Shown here: positions 1 to 7,558 of the stretch, in pieces
Layout: each line of letters opens with the position of its first letter
Numbering within the stretch: position 1 is the stretch's first letter
Source: Botryococcus braunii
Lineage: Eukaryota; Chlorophyta; Trebouxiophyceae
Assembly (NCBI GenBank): GCA_002005505.1
Contig: MVGU01001866.1
Location: 1 to 15,000 of the forward strand
Direction of reading: 5' to 3'
Length of the DNA: 15,000 nucleotides
Notes under the pieces: model-generated
The model's database searches: none
Told to the model about the DNA's origin: nothing
What the model saw: only the letters and a program-made list of their open reading frames with translations
Made by a program: the position numbers and the translations under genes

Positions 1-2564
1 CCTTCATCCACCAGCTTACTAACTGTGGGATCCGAAATACACAGCAAGGCAATTTCTTGTAAAATATACGAGACAGAAACAGAGGAGACATGCATTACTG
101 CCAAATCAACACGTCTAGACAAAGCATCTGCCACAACATTGTCAGTGCCCTTAACATATTTAATGTCAGGCATGAATCTCATGATCTCAGTAAGCCAACG
201 TTCCTGCCTACTGGTCCTAACAGGAGCAGTCAACAAATATTTCAAAGCCTGCTGATCAGTGTGAACTGTGAATTTTGCACCCAACAGCAAATGCTTCCAT
301 TTTAATAAAGCATGCACAAGAGCAATCAACTCTCTATCATAAGGGGCAAAATTCCTCTCAGGGGGCTGGAGTTTCCTGGACTCGAAGGCGACAGGCTGTA
401 GTCCCTGCCCTTGATCCTGCTGCAAAACAGCACCCACAGCATAGCCTGAGGCATCCACATGTATCACAAAAGGTTTGTCCAAGTCTGGCATTAACAAACA
501 TGGAGGAGAGGAAACAAGATCTTTCAATGCATTAAAGGCATGGATTTGAGGTCCCTCCCAAGTCCAAGGCACATCCTTTTTGAGCAATTCAGTGAGAGGA
601 AATGCAACATCTGCAAAATGATCAATAAATGTGTCATAGTACTGTGTGAGCCCTAGAAAACCCCTCAACTGTGACACATTCAAGGGAGTGGGCCAGTCCC
701 GGATGGCTGCAACCTTCCTTGGGTCCACCATAATCCCCTGTGGTGTCAACAAGTGACCCAAGTATTCCACCTGCTTGGACACAAACTCACATTTAGACCT
801 TTTACAATAAAACTTATGCTCCCTAAGCACTGACAAGACGATACGTAAATGCTCCATGTGTTCCTCCACAGACTTGGAATAAATAAGGATGTCATCCAGA
901 TAAACCAACACAAATCTATCAAGGAAGGGTGCCAAGATAGAGTTCATAACAGACTGAAATGTCGCAGGAGCATTCGTAAGACCAAAAGGCATCACTGTGA
1001 ACTCATAGTGACCATATCTAGTCTTAAAAGCTGTTTTCTCTATGCTGTCCTCATGCATCCTAATCTGATGATATCCAGAAGCCAGGTCCAACTTAGAAAA
1101 TACACAACTACCATGAAGTTGTTCAAACATCTCATCTATTCTAGGCAAAGGGTGTTGATTCCTAACTGTAATCCTATTGAGGGCCCTATAGTCTATACAT
1201 AAACGCCAGCCACCATCTTTCTTTGGAACAAACAAGATGGGTGCACCAAATGGTGAGGTAGATGGGCGGATGAAGCCTCTCTCAAGTAACTCCTGCAACT
1301 GCGCACGGAGTTCAGCCAGCTGAGCTCCGGACAGTGGGTATATGCGGGAGGCTGGAGGAGTTGCGTCCGGCTCCAATCTGATATGGTGGTCTCCAGCACG
1401 AGAAGGAGGGAGGCCTTCAGGAAGTCCAGACAACACATCCTTGAACTCCTGCAAAAGCTCCTCCAACTCTGGCACGTTATATGTGTTAGTATCCTGGGAG
1501 GTATTAGTCACTGCATTCAACTGAATAAGGTACATTGAGTCACCCGACTTAACAAGTTCCTCCACTTCCATGGCAGAAACCACATACTCGGGTAGACCTG
1601 ACCTCTGGCTTCCCAAAAGCACATGTGTTTTATCAGAATGAAAAAAAGACACTGCATTCAGCTTCCAATTAACCACTGGATTAAATTCAGTCAACCAAGG
1701 TTTCCCTAGGACAAGGTCATAGTATGCCAGTTCAGTGGGGAGACAGGTGACTCCAAAATCCAGAGACCCCACAGATAGGTCCACTGACACACTACTGCCT
1801 ACCACAGTGGTCCTTCCATCAGCAACACGTATCGTGACAGGTGAACTTATGGAAACAGTGGGCAAGGAGAGCTCCTGCACTAAGTGTTGATCCACAAAAT
1901 TGGCAGATGCCCCACTGTCCAACAAAATCCTAACAGGCCTACCAGCAAGAACTCCCGCAAATTCAATGCAAGTAGAGGAAAGGTCAGGACTGTCCACAAA
2001 CTGACTAGTGTTGAGCATAAAAGAGTCAAAACATGTTGCTGCCAGTGGTTTCTCCTTCACACTAAGTAACCCAGTCTGGACAAGACAACGAAATAAAGGC
2101 AAGCCTGATGAGCAGCAATGGGGCGGATCCTTAACGGTGGAAGTAATTCCCAAAGCATTCATGACAGGGCCCGAGAGCAAGACATCATGTGATTCCTGTG
2201 CAGTAGTCCCTTCCAGCACCTGCCCACAGTCACTCTGAAGGCAAGAGAGCACAGTCAATCTGGTACCTGGCAGTAACTGGGTGCTGAGCTGGCTGATAGC
2301 AGACACTCTATCACTACTCTGACAGAATAAAACAACATGAGAGGTCTCTGCTGGAAATGAGGAAGAAGCGTTACTCTTACCCTGACCCTCAGGACTAGCT
2401 AGGTACCTGTCAGTGGGTAACGTCTGAAACTCCCTACAGAGACCATGCCCATCCACAATATGGGACATGAAAGAATGGCAACAACTGTGAAGGAAATCCT
2501 GCAGATTACCAAGCCCATACAAAACAGGAATCCCATACTGGGTCACTGAACAGTTGGCAGACAT
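1..2564 (-). CDS. pol: Ty3/gypsy pol polyprotein: protease, reverse transcriptase, RNase H (C-terminus off window)
   Basis: The frame starts at the ATG at 2564, four codons after a stop at 2577-2579, and stays open for 854 codons to the window edge. Residues 1-~200 are not recognisable and contain a Cys/His-rich patch near residue 30. The aspartic protease active site DSGA is at 216-219. The reverse transcriptase follows: FVPKKDGGWRLCIDYRALN near 440-455, FSKLDLASGYHQI near 485-497, MPFGLTNAPATFQ near 522-534, and the catalytic YLDD at 555-558. A connection segment leads to RNase H, with D704 (HVDASGYAVG), E745 (DRELIAL), D770 (HTDQQAL) and D813 (VADALSRR) as the four acidic residues. The polyprotein would make element cDNA inside capsid-like particles. 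All catalytic residues seen are intact and there is no frameshift. Integrase should follow to the left. The Gag-Pol fusion mechanism is unclear because the gag end is deleted. Confidence 0.93.
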   Translation of the reverse strand, partial: MSANCSVTQYGIPVLYGLGNLQDFLHSCCHSFMSHIVDGHGLCREFQTLPTDRYLASPEGQGKSNASSSFPAETSHVVLFCQSSDRVSAISQLSTQLLPGTRLTVLSCLQSDCGQVLEGTTAQESHDVLLSGPVMNALGITSTVKDPPHCCSSGLPLFRCLVQTGLLSVKEKPLAATCFDSFMLNTSQFVDSPDLSSTCIEFAGVLAGRPVRILLDSGASANFVDQHLVQELSLPTVSISSPVTIRVADGRTTVVGSSVSVDLSVGSLDFGVTCLPTELAYYDLVLGKPWLTEFNPVVNWKLNAVSFFHSDKTHVLLGSQRSGLPEYVVSAMEVEELVKSGDSMYLIQLNAVTNTSQDTNTYNVPELEELLQEFKDVLSGLPEGLPPSRAGDHHIRLEPDATPPASRIYPLSGAQLAELRAQLQELLERGFIRPSTSPFGAPILFVPKKDGGWRLCIDYRALNRITVRNQHPLPRIDEMFEQLHGSCVFSKLDLASGYHQIRMHEDSIEKTAFKTRYGHYEFTVMPFGLTNAPATFQSVMNSILAPFLDRFVLVYLDDILIYSKSVEEHMEHLRIVLSVLREHKFYCKRSKCEFVSKQVEYLGHLLTPQGIMVDPRKVAAIRDWPTPLNVSQLRGFLGLTQYYDTFIDHFADVAFPLTELLKKDVPWTWEGPQIHAFNALKDLVSSPPCLLMPDLDKPFVIHVDASGYAVGAVLQQDQGQGLQPVAFESRKLQPPERNFAPYDRELIALVHALLKWKHLLLGAKFTVHTDQQALKYLLTAPVRTSRQERWLTEIMRFMPDIKYVKGTDNVVADALSRRVDLAVMHVSSVSVSYILQEIALLCISDPTVSKLVDE

Positions 2565-2658
2565 CTGAAACAGGCCTCACACTGCTGTAATACCAAAGAA
2601 GTCCAACAAATCAAGTTTTATTTGATTTTTGAAAGTGATTCCTCAACTCAGGGTGTAA

Positions 2659-3168
2659 TTAGAAGCAACGGAAGAACGTCGTAGCCACCTCCACGGACCG
2701 AGCGGATGCCAAGCCTACATCGTAGGTCCCCAAAAACATTTCAGTCTGCATAAGCCAAGGATCCAACTTCATTGGATCCCCCTCGAATACAGATGGGTCT
2801 GGCAACTTGAGCGAGGGCTTCCCTGAACCTGACGAGGCTGTAGCCGATGCCGGAGTTGCCGTTGGTATGGGCTGCGGCACGACCACAGGTGCAGGTTGCG
2901 CGAGAGAGCACTGAATTAACATCTCAAGTCCCTCTGAAATGCTCTGAGTGGTATCAACTGGAGGGGAATGCGACGGAACACTAGATCCTAATGCAACGGC
3001 TCCTTCGAGCAGGGCACCGATATCTACCAAACGCCTAAGCATACAACGAGGATCTACCCATGAACGATCTACATATACATAAGCAAGAAGATCTATGGAT
3101 GGATCTGGCTCTGCGATGCCAGGACTAGGTGCACGAGCCCTTGAACCCGAACGAGGATGCCGAGACAT
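2659..3168 (-). pseudogene. gag: Truncated gag of the Ty3/gypsy element
   Basis: This 169-codon frame starts at the ATG at 3168, the first downstream of the primer-binding site; an in-frame ATG at 3291 lies inside the LTR and is unlikely to be used. The N-terminal part is low-complexity, rich in Ser, Ala and Pro. Residues ~120-150 read KLPDPSVFEGDP and then LDPWLMQTEMFL, which is the typical opening of the Ty3 capsid domain (proline-rich, F-x-G-D-P, then a W-hydrophobic helix). The frame stops about 20 residues later, in the middle of that domain. A normal gag would continue for 150 or more residues and end with a CCHC zinc knuckle, and neither is present. Pol opens in another frame about 95 bases on. 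I infer an internal deletion around 2580-2675. The remaining protein could not form a full capsid. Confidence 0.7.
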
Positions 3169-3218
3169 CACAATCCGAAAGGAAAAGAAACGCACCACGA
3201 ACGAACGACAAGGAATCA

Positions 3219-3236
3219 GCCTTGTCGCCGATACCA
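3219..3236 (-). promoter_or_regulatory. tRNA primer-binding site of the Ty3/gypsy element
   Basis: On the minus strand the LTR end (CA) is followed by TT and then TGGTATCGGCGACAAGG. TGG is the complement of a tRNA 3' CCA end. The first seven bases, TGGTATC, match the initiator-methionine tRNA site used by many plant and algal Ty3 elements. The match to the usual plant sequence (TGGTATCAGAGC) stops after those seven bases, so the primer may be a lineage-specific initiator tRNA or another tRNA. Minus-strand cDNA synthesis would start here. Confidence 0.55.
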
Positions 3237-3238
3237 AA

Positions 3239-3493
3239 TGTAGTATATCAGCGGAAGAGAGTTTAGGAATCAGACAATTCGTGATGTGCACGGAAAGAGT
3301 GTTACATGAATGAGCCGCAGGTCCACCCTTAATGCCATCCAGGGTTGAATGTACAGTGTACTGCCACAGACGTGTAGTCGGGCAACCGAGCGAACTACCT
3401 GAGCGAGGTTGTACTGCGAACTCAGATCACATGGCAAGTCATAGAGCACTGCCAAGGACCATACTAGAGCATTAGACCCTAGGAAATGCTACA
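3239..3493 (-). repeat. 5' long terminal repeat (255 bp) of the Ty3/gypsy element
   Basis: In the plus orientation this segment begins TGTAGTAT at 3239 and ends ATGCTACA at 3493. These ends are inverted repeats with one mismatch and give the canonical TG...CA termini. The inner end lies two bases from a TGGTATC primer-binding site, as expected for a 5' LTR. A length of 255 bp is short but within the range of Ty3 elements. The LTR should carry the promoter and polyadenylation signals; I see no convincing TATA box. The inner boundary is well supported. The outer boundary rests on the terminal inverted repeat alone, because the partner LTR is outside the window. The five bases after it (ATACA, 3494-3498) would be the candidate target-site duplication. 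Confidence 0.65.
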
Positions 3494-3497
3494 ATAC

Positions 3498-3665
<168 letters not shown>

Positions 3666-3704
3666 CACATATATATTCATTTTTCCTTCTATACCTTCAA
3701 CTAG

Positions 3705-3720
3705 TTCGAAGTACTTCGAA
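3705..3720. repeat. Perfect 16-bp palindrome
   Basis: TTCGAAGTACTTCGAA is identical to its reverse complement, with no spacer. It lies about 40 bp from the end of the (TA)n tract. A dimeric DNA-binding protein site is possible, but nothing nearby supports a function. Confidence 0.85.
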
Positions 3721-3979
3721 TTTAAGTCCGGCTGGACCCTTTCTATATGTCGTGATGCATCCGTATCAGCACCATATTTTGTGGCCAGTATTTTTTCGAC
3801 ACATACGTTGAGGCAGAAAGACTGGAGCGAAGCTTCGCCGGCAAGTGGTGAAGCGTGCACAAGGTGTTGTTCAACCCGGCTGCAATTAAGACCACCACCA
3901 GACAATCAGGGTTTAACCCCCAACGGGGACAGCAAACCAACACATGGATGTTGTCCGTACATCTGTTGACTAAGGTTTG

Positions 3980-4067
3980 CAATTGTACGGTTTCGTACCC
4001 CTTACTGTACGGGTCCGTACAGTGTATGCGTACGGTGTACGTGTAGTACCCCCTATACGTACCGTAC
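3980..4067. repeat. Cluster of GTAC-centred inverted repeats
   Basis: Within about 90 bp the words GTACGG, CGTAC and GTACC recur in both orientations. TGTACGG/CCGTACA (4006-4021) is a perfect 7-bp inverted repeat with a 2-base spacer. GTACGGTgtACGT (from 4030) pairs with ACGTACCGTAC (to 4067) apart from a 2-base bulge. Further GTACC and GTAC words occur to about 4120. The cluster could form overlapping hairpins or be a decayed short tandem array. No flanking gene is available to suggest a role. Confidence 0.6.
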
Positions 4068-5163
4068 TCTTAGCCAGGGTATGGCTGGGTATTCAGTTCG
4101 TCAGGTACATTTTCTGTACCGCACTATCAATTGCAATACAGTTCCTGGCACCAGGGGCTAGAAAATCCGAAAAGTTCAGATAAATAAAGACTTTCATGAC
4201 AATTTTAGGGTACAGTTGCGCAGTTGGCATGCCTCAAAATGGAAAACGTTGTTAACTTTGTTTGTCTCAAATCAGTAAGAAGATCATCCTGGTTTGCAGA
4301 ATCTCGGGACTTTTGCCTGAGCTTCCAGTAAACGTTTTGGGACTTGATTTGAGAATAAAGGGGATAAAATCACCATTGTACATATACATGTATACGTGTA
4401 CGGTGATCTATCTCCATCAAAAAATGCATGCCCGCCAAGGCAACCGCAAAGGCTGTAGCTTCTGTTATCCTCAAATGATCTGGTCAGTGATGGTATGGTT
4501 GCTTAGGGAAGCTTACCCTTGCAGACAACAGCGGTGCGACAAAGGAGGCCATAGCGGCTTTGTAGAATACTATGCAGAGCCTGGCGGAGAGGAGGCCCGA
4601 TGTATGAGTTCAACGCATTGTCTCTCATTGTTTTAGTGGGGCTTTTCCAGATGGTTAGTGCTGGGCTCTACCGTGCTCTCTATTGCATATCTCCCACCTT
4701 GCAGCTCATCGCGTCACAAGAAGACGAGGTAATACTAAAGAATATTTCCGTATCTTTTCTGGTCCTTGAAAAGAGATTCAAGTTTGATTTAATGGCAGGT
4801 GATGTATGAACATTCTCCAGTCATGAAGGACAGTCTATGGTGGCCCTTTTTTTTCTCTAAGTCCCGAGGCTTGCTAGTTCCCTTCTAAGCTTGCCCAGTT
4901 CGTTATTCAATGTGTCTATGTTTTAGGGTCTGGTTGGGCTGAAGGGGAGTGTACCCTATATTTCCCTGTGAAGGGGCGGCGGGGGCTTTATATTAGATGA
5001 GCTCCAGCAGGGTGTGCATCATGTGTCATATGAATCTGCTCCGTTTCCCTTATACTCTTAACCTTTTGGAAGCCTTGGACTGCAGGTGATATCATGAGTT
5101 AGCCTCTGCAAGTACACAGGTGGTGCCATGGATTGCGTGTGCTTCGCCTGCACCGTGTCGTGG

Positions 5164-5217
5164 GGTGAGCATGTATGTGCATGTGCGTGCGTGCTTGCGT
5201 GTGTGCGCGCGCGCGCG

Positions 5218-5260
<43 letters not shown>

Positions 5261-5263
5261 GGA

Positions 5264-5331
<68 letters not shown>

Positions 5332-5344
5332 GGGGGGGGGGGGG
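5164..5344. repeat. Alternating purine-pyrimidine tract (TG/CG)n with terminal G13 run
   Basis: The tract begins as mixed TGTGCATGTGCGTGCG words, passes through a pure CG run (5208-5218), then (TG)n at 5220-5254, an interruption (GCGTGTGGATGCG), and a pure (TG)n from about 5266 to 5331, and ends with 13 consecutive Gs (5332-5344). Alternating CG and TG of this length are classical left-handed (Z) DNA formers, and the G run can stack as a quadruplex component. The long frames through it on both strands (Cys-Val or His-Thr repeats) are repeat artefacts. Confidence 0.95.
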
Positions 5345-6288
5345 CATGGGTATGTGGAAAGTCTCTGTGGCTGGTCATGGTGCTGCCCTAGCAGATGGAG
5401 TTATAGGAAAGCAACGTGGCAGGATTTGCTATTGGTGCACCTGGAATGGCTGGCCAACAGACGGCAAATTGGAATTAGCCCAGCCAGCCTCCCCTATTCC
5501 CACATGCAAGTGCTCCAGCGTTAGTTGTTGAAGTGTGACACAGATTGTGATATTATAGTAAGTTGACTTGTACTGGGGACAGTTGCAGCCACGATCAATA
5601 TATAGCTTTGTGGGAAAGCTTGGAGCGTTCATGCTGAATCTCTTGGACATCCTGGTGCTTATGGGAGTTGCCTTCCTGATCCGTTACCTCGATCTCTTCG
5701 AATGAGCTAGTTCCGGCAGCTGTTGTCTGAGCCCTATTAGTCCAAAAGTGTGGGACTCTGTATGTGGCTCACCTGAGAGTCACCTATCACTGTTGATTGG
5801 AGCCGTTTGCTTGCAAGTCTGCCGTGTTTGAGTCACGGCGCTGGTTTGCTGTACTGTATACGATGTGGCCCATATTGCATGGGCTGTATCTAGTCGCGTT
5901 AGGAAGGATTGTCATTAGTCTTGGTTGGAGGATGCCTTGTGCATTTGGTACTTGAGGGAGTTCCTTTATGTTGGATATTGAAGTTTATTACGTGCCTATC
6001 CCTCAGAAGAGTAATTGTGGCCTTGTGAGTGCGAACGCTGAGAGTAATTTCGGTTACGGCAGAACTACGGGTTCTACCAGGCATAAGGTACAATGATGAC
6101 ATACTAGTACTAGGACTCCTCCTAGTCTAGGAGGTAATGTAGTATTTAGACACGTTTCATAAGCTAAGGTATCAAGGTGGGGTCACGGATAGGCTCAACA
6201 CTTGGTTGGAACTTTAAGGCACTCCGGTTGCTTGTTTCTGTTGCCAATTAGGTTGCTTTGACATTGGTGTCGTTGCTCTGCTCCACAC
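5345..6288. other. Region with no recognisable gene
   Basis: All frames here are short and match no family I know. Small inverted repeats are present: the palindrome CTAGTACTAG at 6104-6113, the hairpin CCTCCTAG/CTAGGAGG at 6118-6134, and a 9-bp inverted repeat GGTGTCGTT (6266-6274) with AACGACACC (6301-6309). The last straddles the left edge of the 4.82-kb duplicated unit. No tRNA or rRNA sequence was recognised. Confidence 0.6.
6118..6134. repeat. Short perfect hairpin
   Basis: CCTCCTAG (6118-6125), one base, then CTAGGAGG (6127-6134) form a perfect 8-bp inverted repeat, 4 bp beyond the 10-bp palindrome CTAGTACTAG (6104-6113). The one-base loop makes it more likely to act as a near-palindrome in DNA than as an RNA hairpin. 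Function unknown. Confidence 0.75.
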
Positions 6289-6479
6289 ACATAGCTGGAG
6301 AACGACACCCGACTATGCACCCTCCGTGTCCTCACCATGCAGGTAACTAGGTTTACATTAGAACGATCCAATAAGGTTCAATCTAGAACAATACAAGACT
6401 TGCTGTTGATATGGTGTTGTTTGTTTGTCATTGGACAATGAGAGTTGGTCAATCACCCCATGAGGGGGATGCGGCCAAG

Positions 6480-6749
6480 TCACCGCATCCGGCGTAAATC
6501 AGCGCGAGCCTGGAAGGCATCCGAGATAACGGAGACAATCGCATGCAAGTTAGCGTGCCAAATGAACTGCCAAAGAGACCTAGAAGGACCAACAGACAAC
6601 TGGGGGTAACGGTCCCGCACAGCGGTAAGAGCGGGACAGTGAAAGCAAAGTGGTGTTCATCACCCACAGCGGAACCACACATATCACACAGGCGCTGAAA
6701 ACGCGCGGAAGCCGTTGTCGGCCGCCCATGTCAATTTGCGATCACTCAT
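6480..6749 (-). pseudogene. L1-type LINE fragment: C-terminal zinc-binding domain (unit 1)
   Basis: Read on the minus strand from the ATG at 6749, the sequence encodes [13 protein letters not shown]. After a one-base shift it encodes [20 protein letters not shown], and after another it encodes [19 protein letters not shown] and a terminal RRMR followed by a stop at 6480-6482. The pattern C-x2-C, HH, then a W-containing helix is the C-terminal Cys/His domain found after the reverse transcriptase in L1-type LINE ORF2 proteins of algae and plants. Its role there is nucleic-acid binding. Two frameshifts, one each way, break the frame, so this copy is dead or mis-sequenced. No reverse transcriptase precedes it; upstream in its own sense lies the R2-like LINE in the opposite orientation. 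Confidence 0.65.
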
Positions 6750-6796
6750 GAGGAAAAGTAGGGGGGGGGAGATTTTTCTTTAGAGAGTGGGGTTTC

Positions 6797-6813
6797 TTAG
6801 AGTTACATAAGAG
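6797..6813 (+). repeat. Left direct repeat flanking the R2-like LINE (candidate target-site duplication)
   Basis: TTAGAGTTACATAAGAG here matches TTAGAATTACATAAGAG at 10879-10895 at 16 of 17 positions. The two copies bracket the LINE exactly between its purine-rich leader and the end of its 3' tail, as expected of a target-site duplication from target-primed reverse transcription. The same left repeat recurs in unit 2 at 11619-11635. Confidence 0.55.
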
Positions 6814-6856
6814 AAGAACTGGCACAAGTTAAGGGCCCACTTGTCAGGAGCTCCTT

Positions 6857-6969
6857 GGAAGAAGAAGAAGCGCGCAAAGGAAGGGGAAGAAGAAGAAGAA
6901 GAAGAAGCGCGCAAAGGAAGGAAGAAGAAGCGCGCAGGGCTTCAATAAAGAAGAAAGAAAGAAAGAAGA
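6857..6969 (+). repeat. Purine-rich minisatellite in the LINE leader (unit 1)
   Basis: Three imperfect units of GAA repeats followed by GCGCGC (AAGAAGAAGCGCGCAAAGGAAGG type; GCGC words at 6870, 6908 and 6930) lead into (GAAA)n. The plus strand is almost purely purine apart from the GCGC words. Such polypurine tracts can form triplexes. The frames through it on both strands are low-complexity artefacts. Confidence 0.85.
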
Positions 6970-6973
6970 TAAT

Positions 6974-7531
6974 CTGTTTCGTCACCCATAGTATTGATTT
7001 TATCTTTTTTTCTCAGATTTGCCTTCGCCTGGCCAGTCTTTAAGCGGGGCTGGCAGCTTCGCCACTTTCAGCGTCCAGCCTTTGCGGAATTTCCAGTGTT
7101 TTTCAACACTTCATTCTCAGTTTGATACCACATCGTATTGGTTTTCCTGTTTTCTTCCTCAGATTTGCACCAGCTCGGCCAGTCTTTCCGCAGGACTGGC
7201 AGCTTCGTAACTTTCTGGCGTCTGGCATCTGCGGAATTTCCCGTGTTCTTCCCCACTTCCTGTGTTTCTTAACACACAGTATTGGTTTTTTCTTTTTCTT
7301 TTTTGGCCCCTCAGATTTGCCTCCGCCTGCCCGTCGTTCACAGGGACTCACAGCTTCACCCCTCCCCAGCATCCAGCACTTACGAAGATTCCAGTGTTTT
7401 ACAACACTTACTCCTCTGTTTCTTCACACATCATCTTGGTTTTCCCTTTTCTTCTCCGCTTCGCCTCAGCCCAGCCAGTTTTTCAGAGGGACTGGGGGCT
7501 TCACCACTTTCCAGCATCCAGAACGGTCTTG
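6974..7531 (+). repeat. Tandem 5' units of the LINE, about 146-152 bp (unit 1)
   Basis: Units start at CTCAGATTTGC at 7012, 7158 and 7310 and at a diverged CTCCGCTTCGCC at about 7454. A partial unit tail (6974-7011) precedes them, and the last unit breaks off near 7531. Shared blocks are the start word, GGCCAGTCTTT, GGACTGGCAGCTTC, a GCGTCCAG/GCATCCAG word, GCGGAATTTCC and TATTGGTTTT. Spacings of 146, 152 and ~144 are not all multiples of three, so the reading frame changes between units and the repeats are unlikely to be coding. Each unit junction is a long pyrimidine tract ending in CAG, like a 3' splice site. Tandem 5' monomers that carry promoter activity are known from mouse L1; that role here is inference. 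Confidence 0.85.
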
Positions 7532-7558
7532 GGGTTGGGTTGCCCAGCTGGTGATGCC

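Larger units (their letters stand above)
1..3493 (-). mobile_element. Ty3/gypsy LTR retrotransposon, 5' portion (3' part off window)
   Basis: Reading leftwards on the minus strand, the order is LTR (3493-3239), a two-base spacer, a primer-binding site (from 3236), gag (3168-2659) and pol (2564 to the window edge). Pol has the order protease, reverse transcriptase, RNase H, which is the Ty1/Ty3 arrangement; RNase H directly following the reverse transcriptase and ahead of any integrase identifies Ty3/gypsy. Integrase, the polypurine tract and the second LTR would be beyond position 1. The pol frame has no stop over more than 2.5 kb, which suggests a fairly young copy, while gag is badly shortened. 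The element sits directly against a (TA)n microsatellite on its upstream side. Family identification is strong; the exact outer end depends on the LTR call. Confidence 0.9.
3677..5163. other. Region with no recognisable gene
   Basis: Between the two microsatellites no reading frame resembles a known family. The longest non-repeat frame (4262-4636, plus, 124 codons) has no motif I recognise and an unremarkable composition. A minus-strand stretch at about 3690-3830 reads as a plausible acidic/polar peptide and has an AG/GTATAG donor-like site near 3695, so a small exon cannot be excluded. The region carries the perfect palindrome at 3705-3720 and the GTAC cluster at 3980-4067, listed separately. 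Confidence 0.6.

Noticed and set aside
4262..4636. 124-codon plus-strand frame
   Set aside because: No motif, no recognisable family, no start context and no neighbouring gene; the length is within chance for this region.
5058..5531. Frames rich in Cys-Val or His-Thr on both strands
   Set aside because: They are produced by the (TG)n tract, which is open in several frames by composition alone.
5750..5850. Possible tRNA-like stretch around GTGTTTGAGTCACGGC
   Set aside because: No acceptor stem or anticodon arm could be drawn around it.
6803..7043. Frames of Glu/Lys/Arg or Leu/Ser runs over the GAA tract
   Set aside because: Low-complexity translation of the purine-rich minisatellite; the frames continue into non-coding monomers.
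7095..7276. Compensatory base changes between hairpins of the first and second monomers
   Set aside because: On alignment the second monomer's hairpin lies at a different place, so the two are not homologous and do not show covariation.
7296..7316. TTTTTTGGCCCCTCAG in the second monomer, resembling the 3' part of a dinoflagellate spliced leader
   Set aside because: The match is partial, the other monomers lack it, and it is better explained as a pyrimidine tract plus CAG.
6974..7531. CRISPR-like array
   Set aside because: The repeated units are ~150 bp, imperfect and directly adjacent, with no short repeat and spacer pattern, and the context is a eukaryotic LINE.
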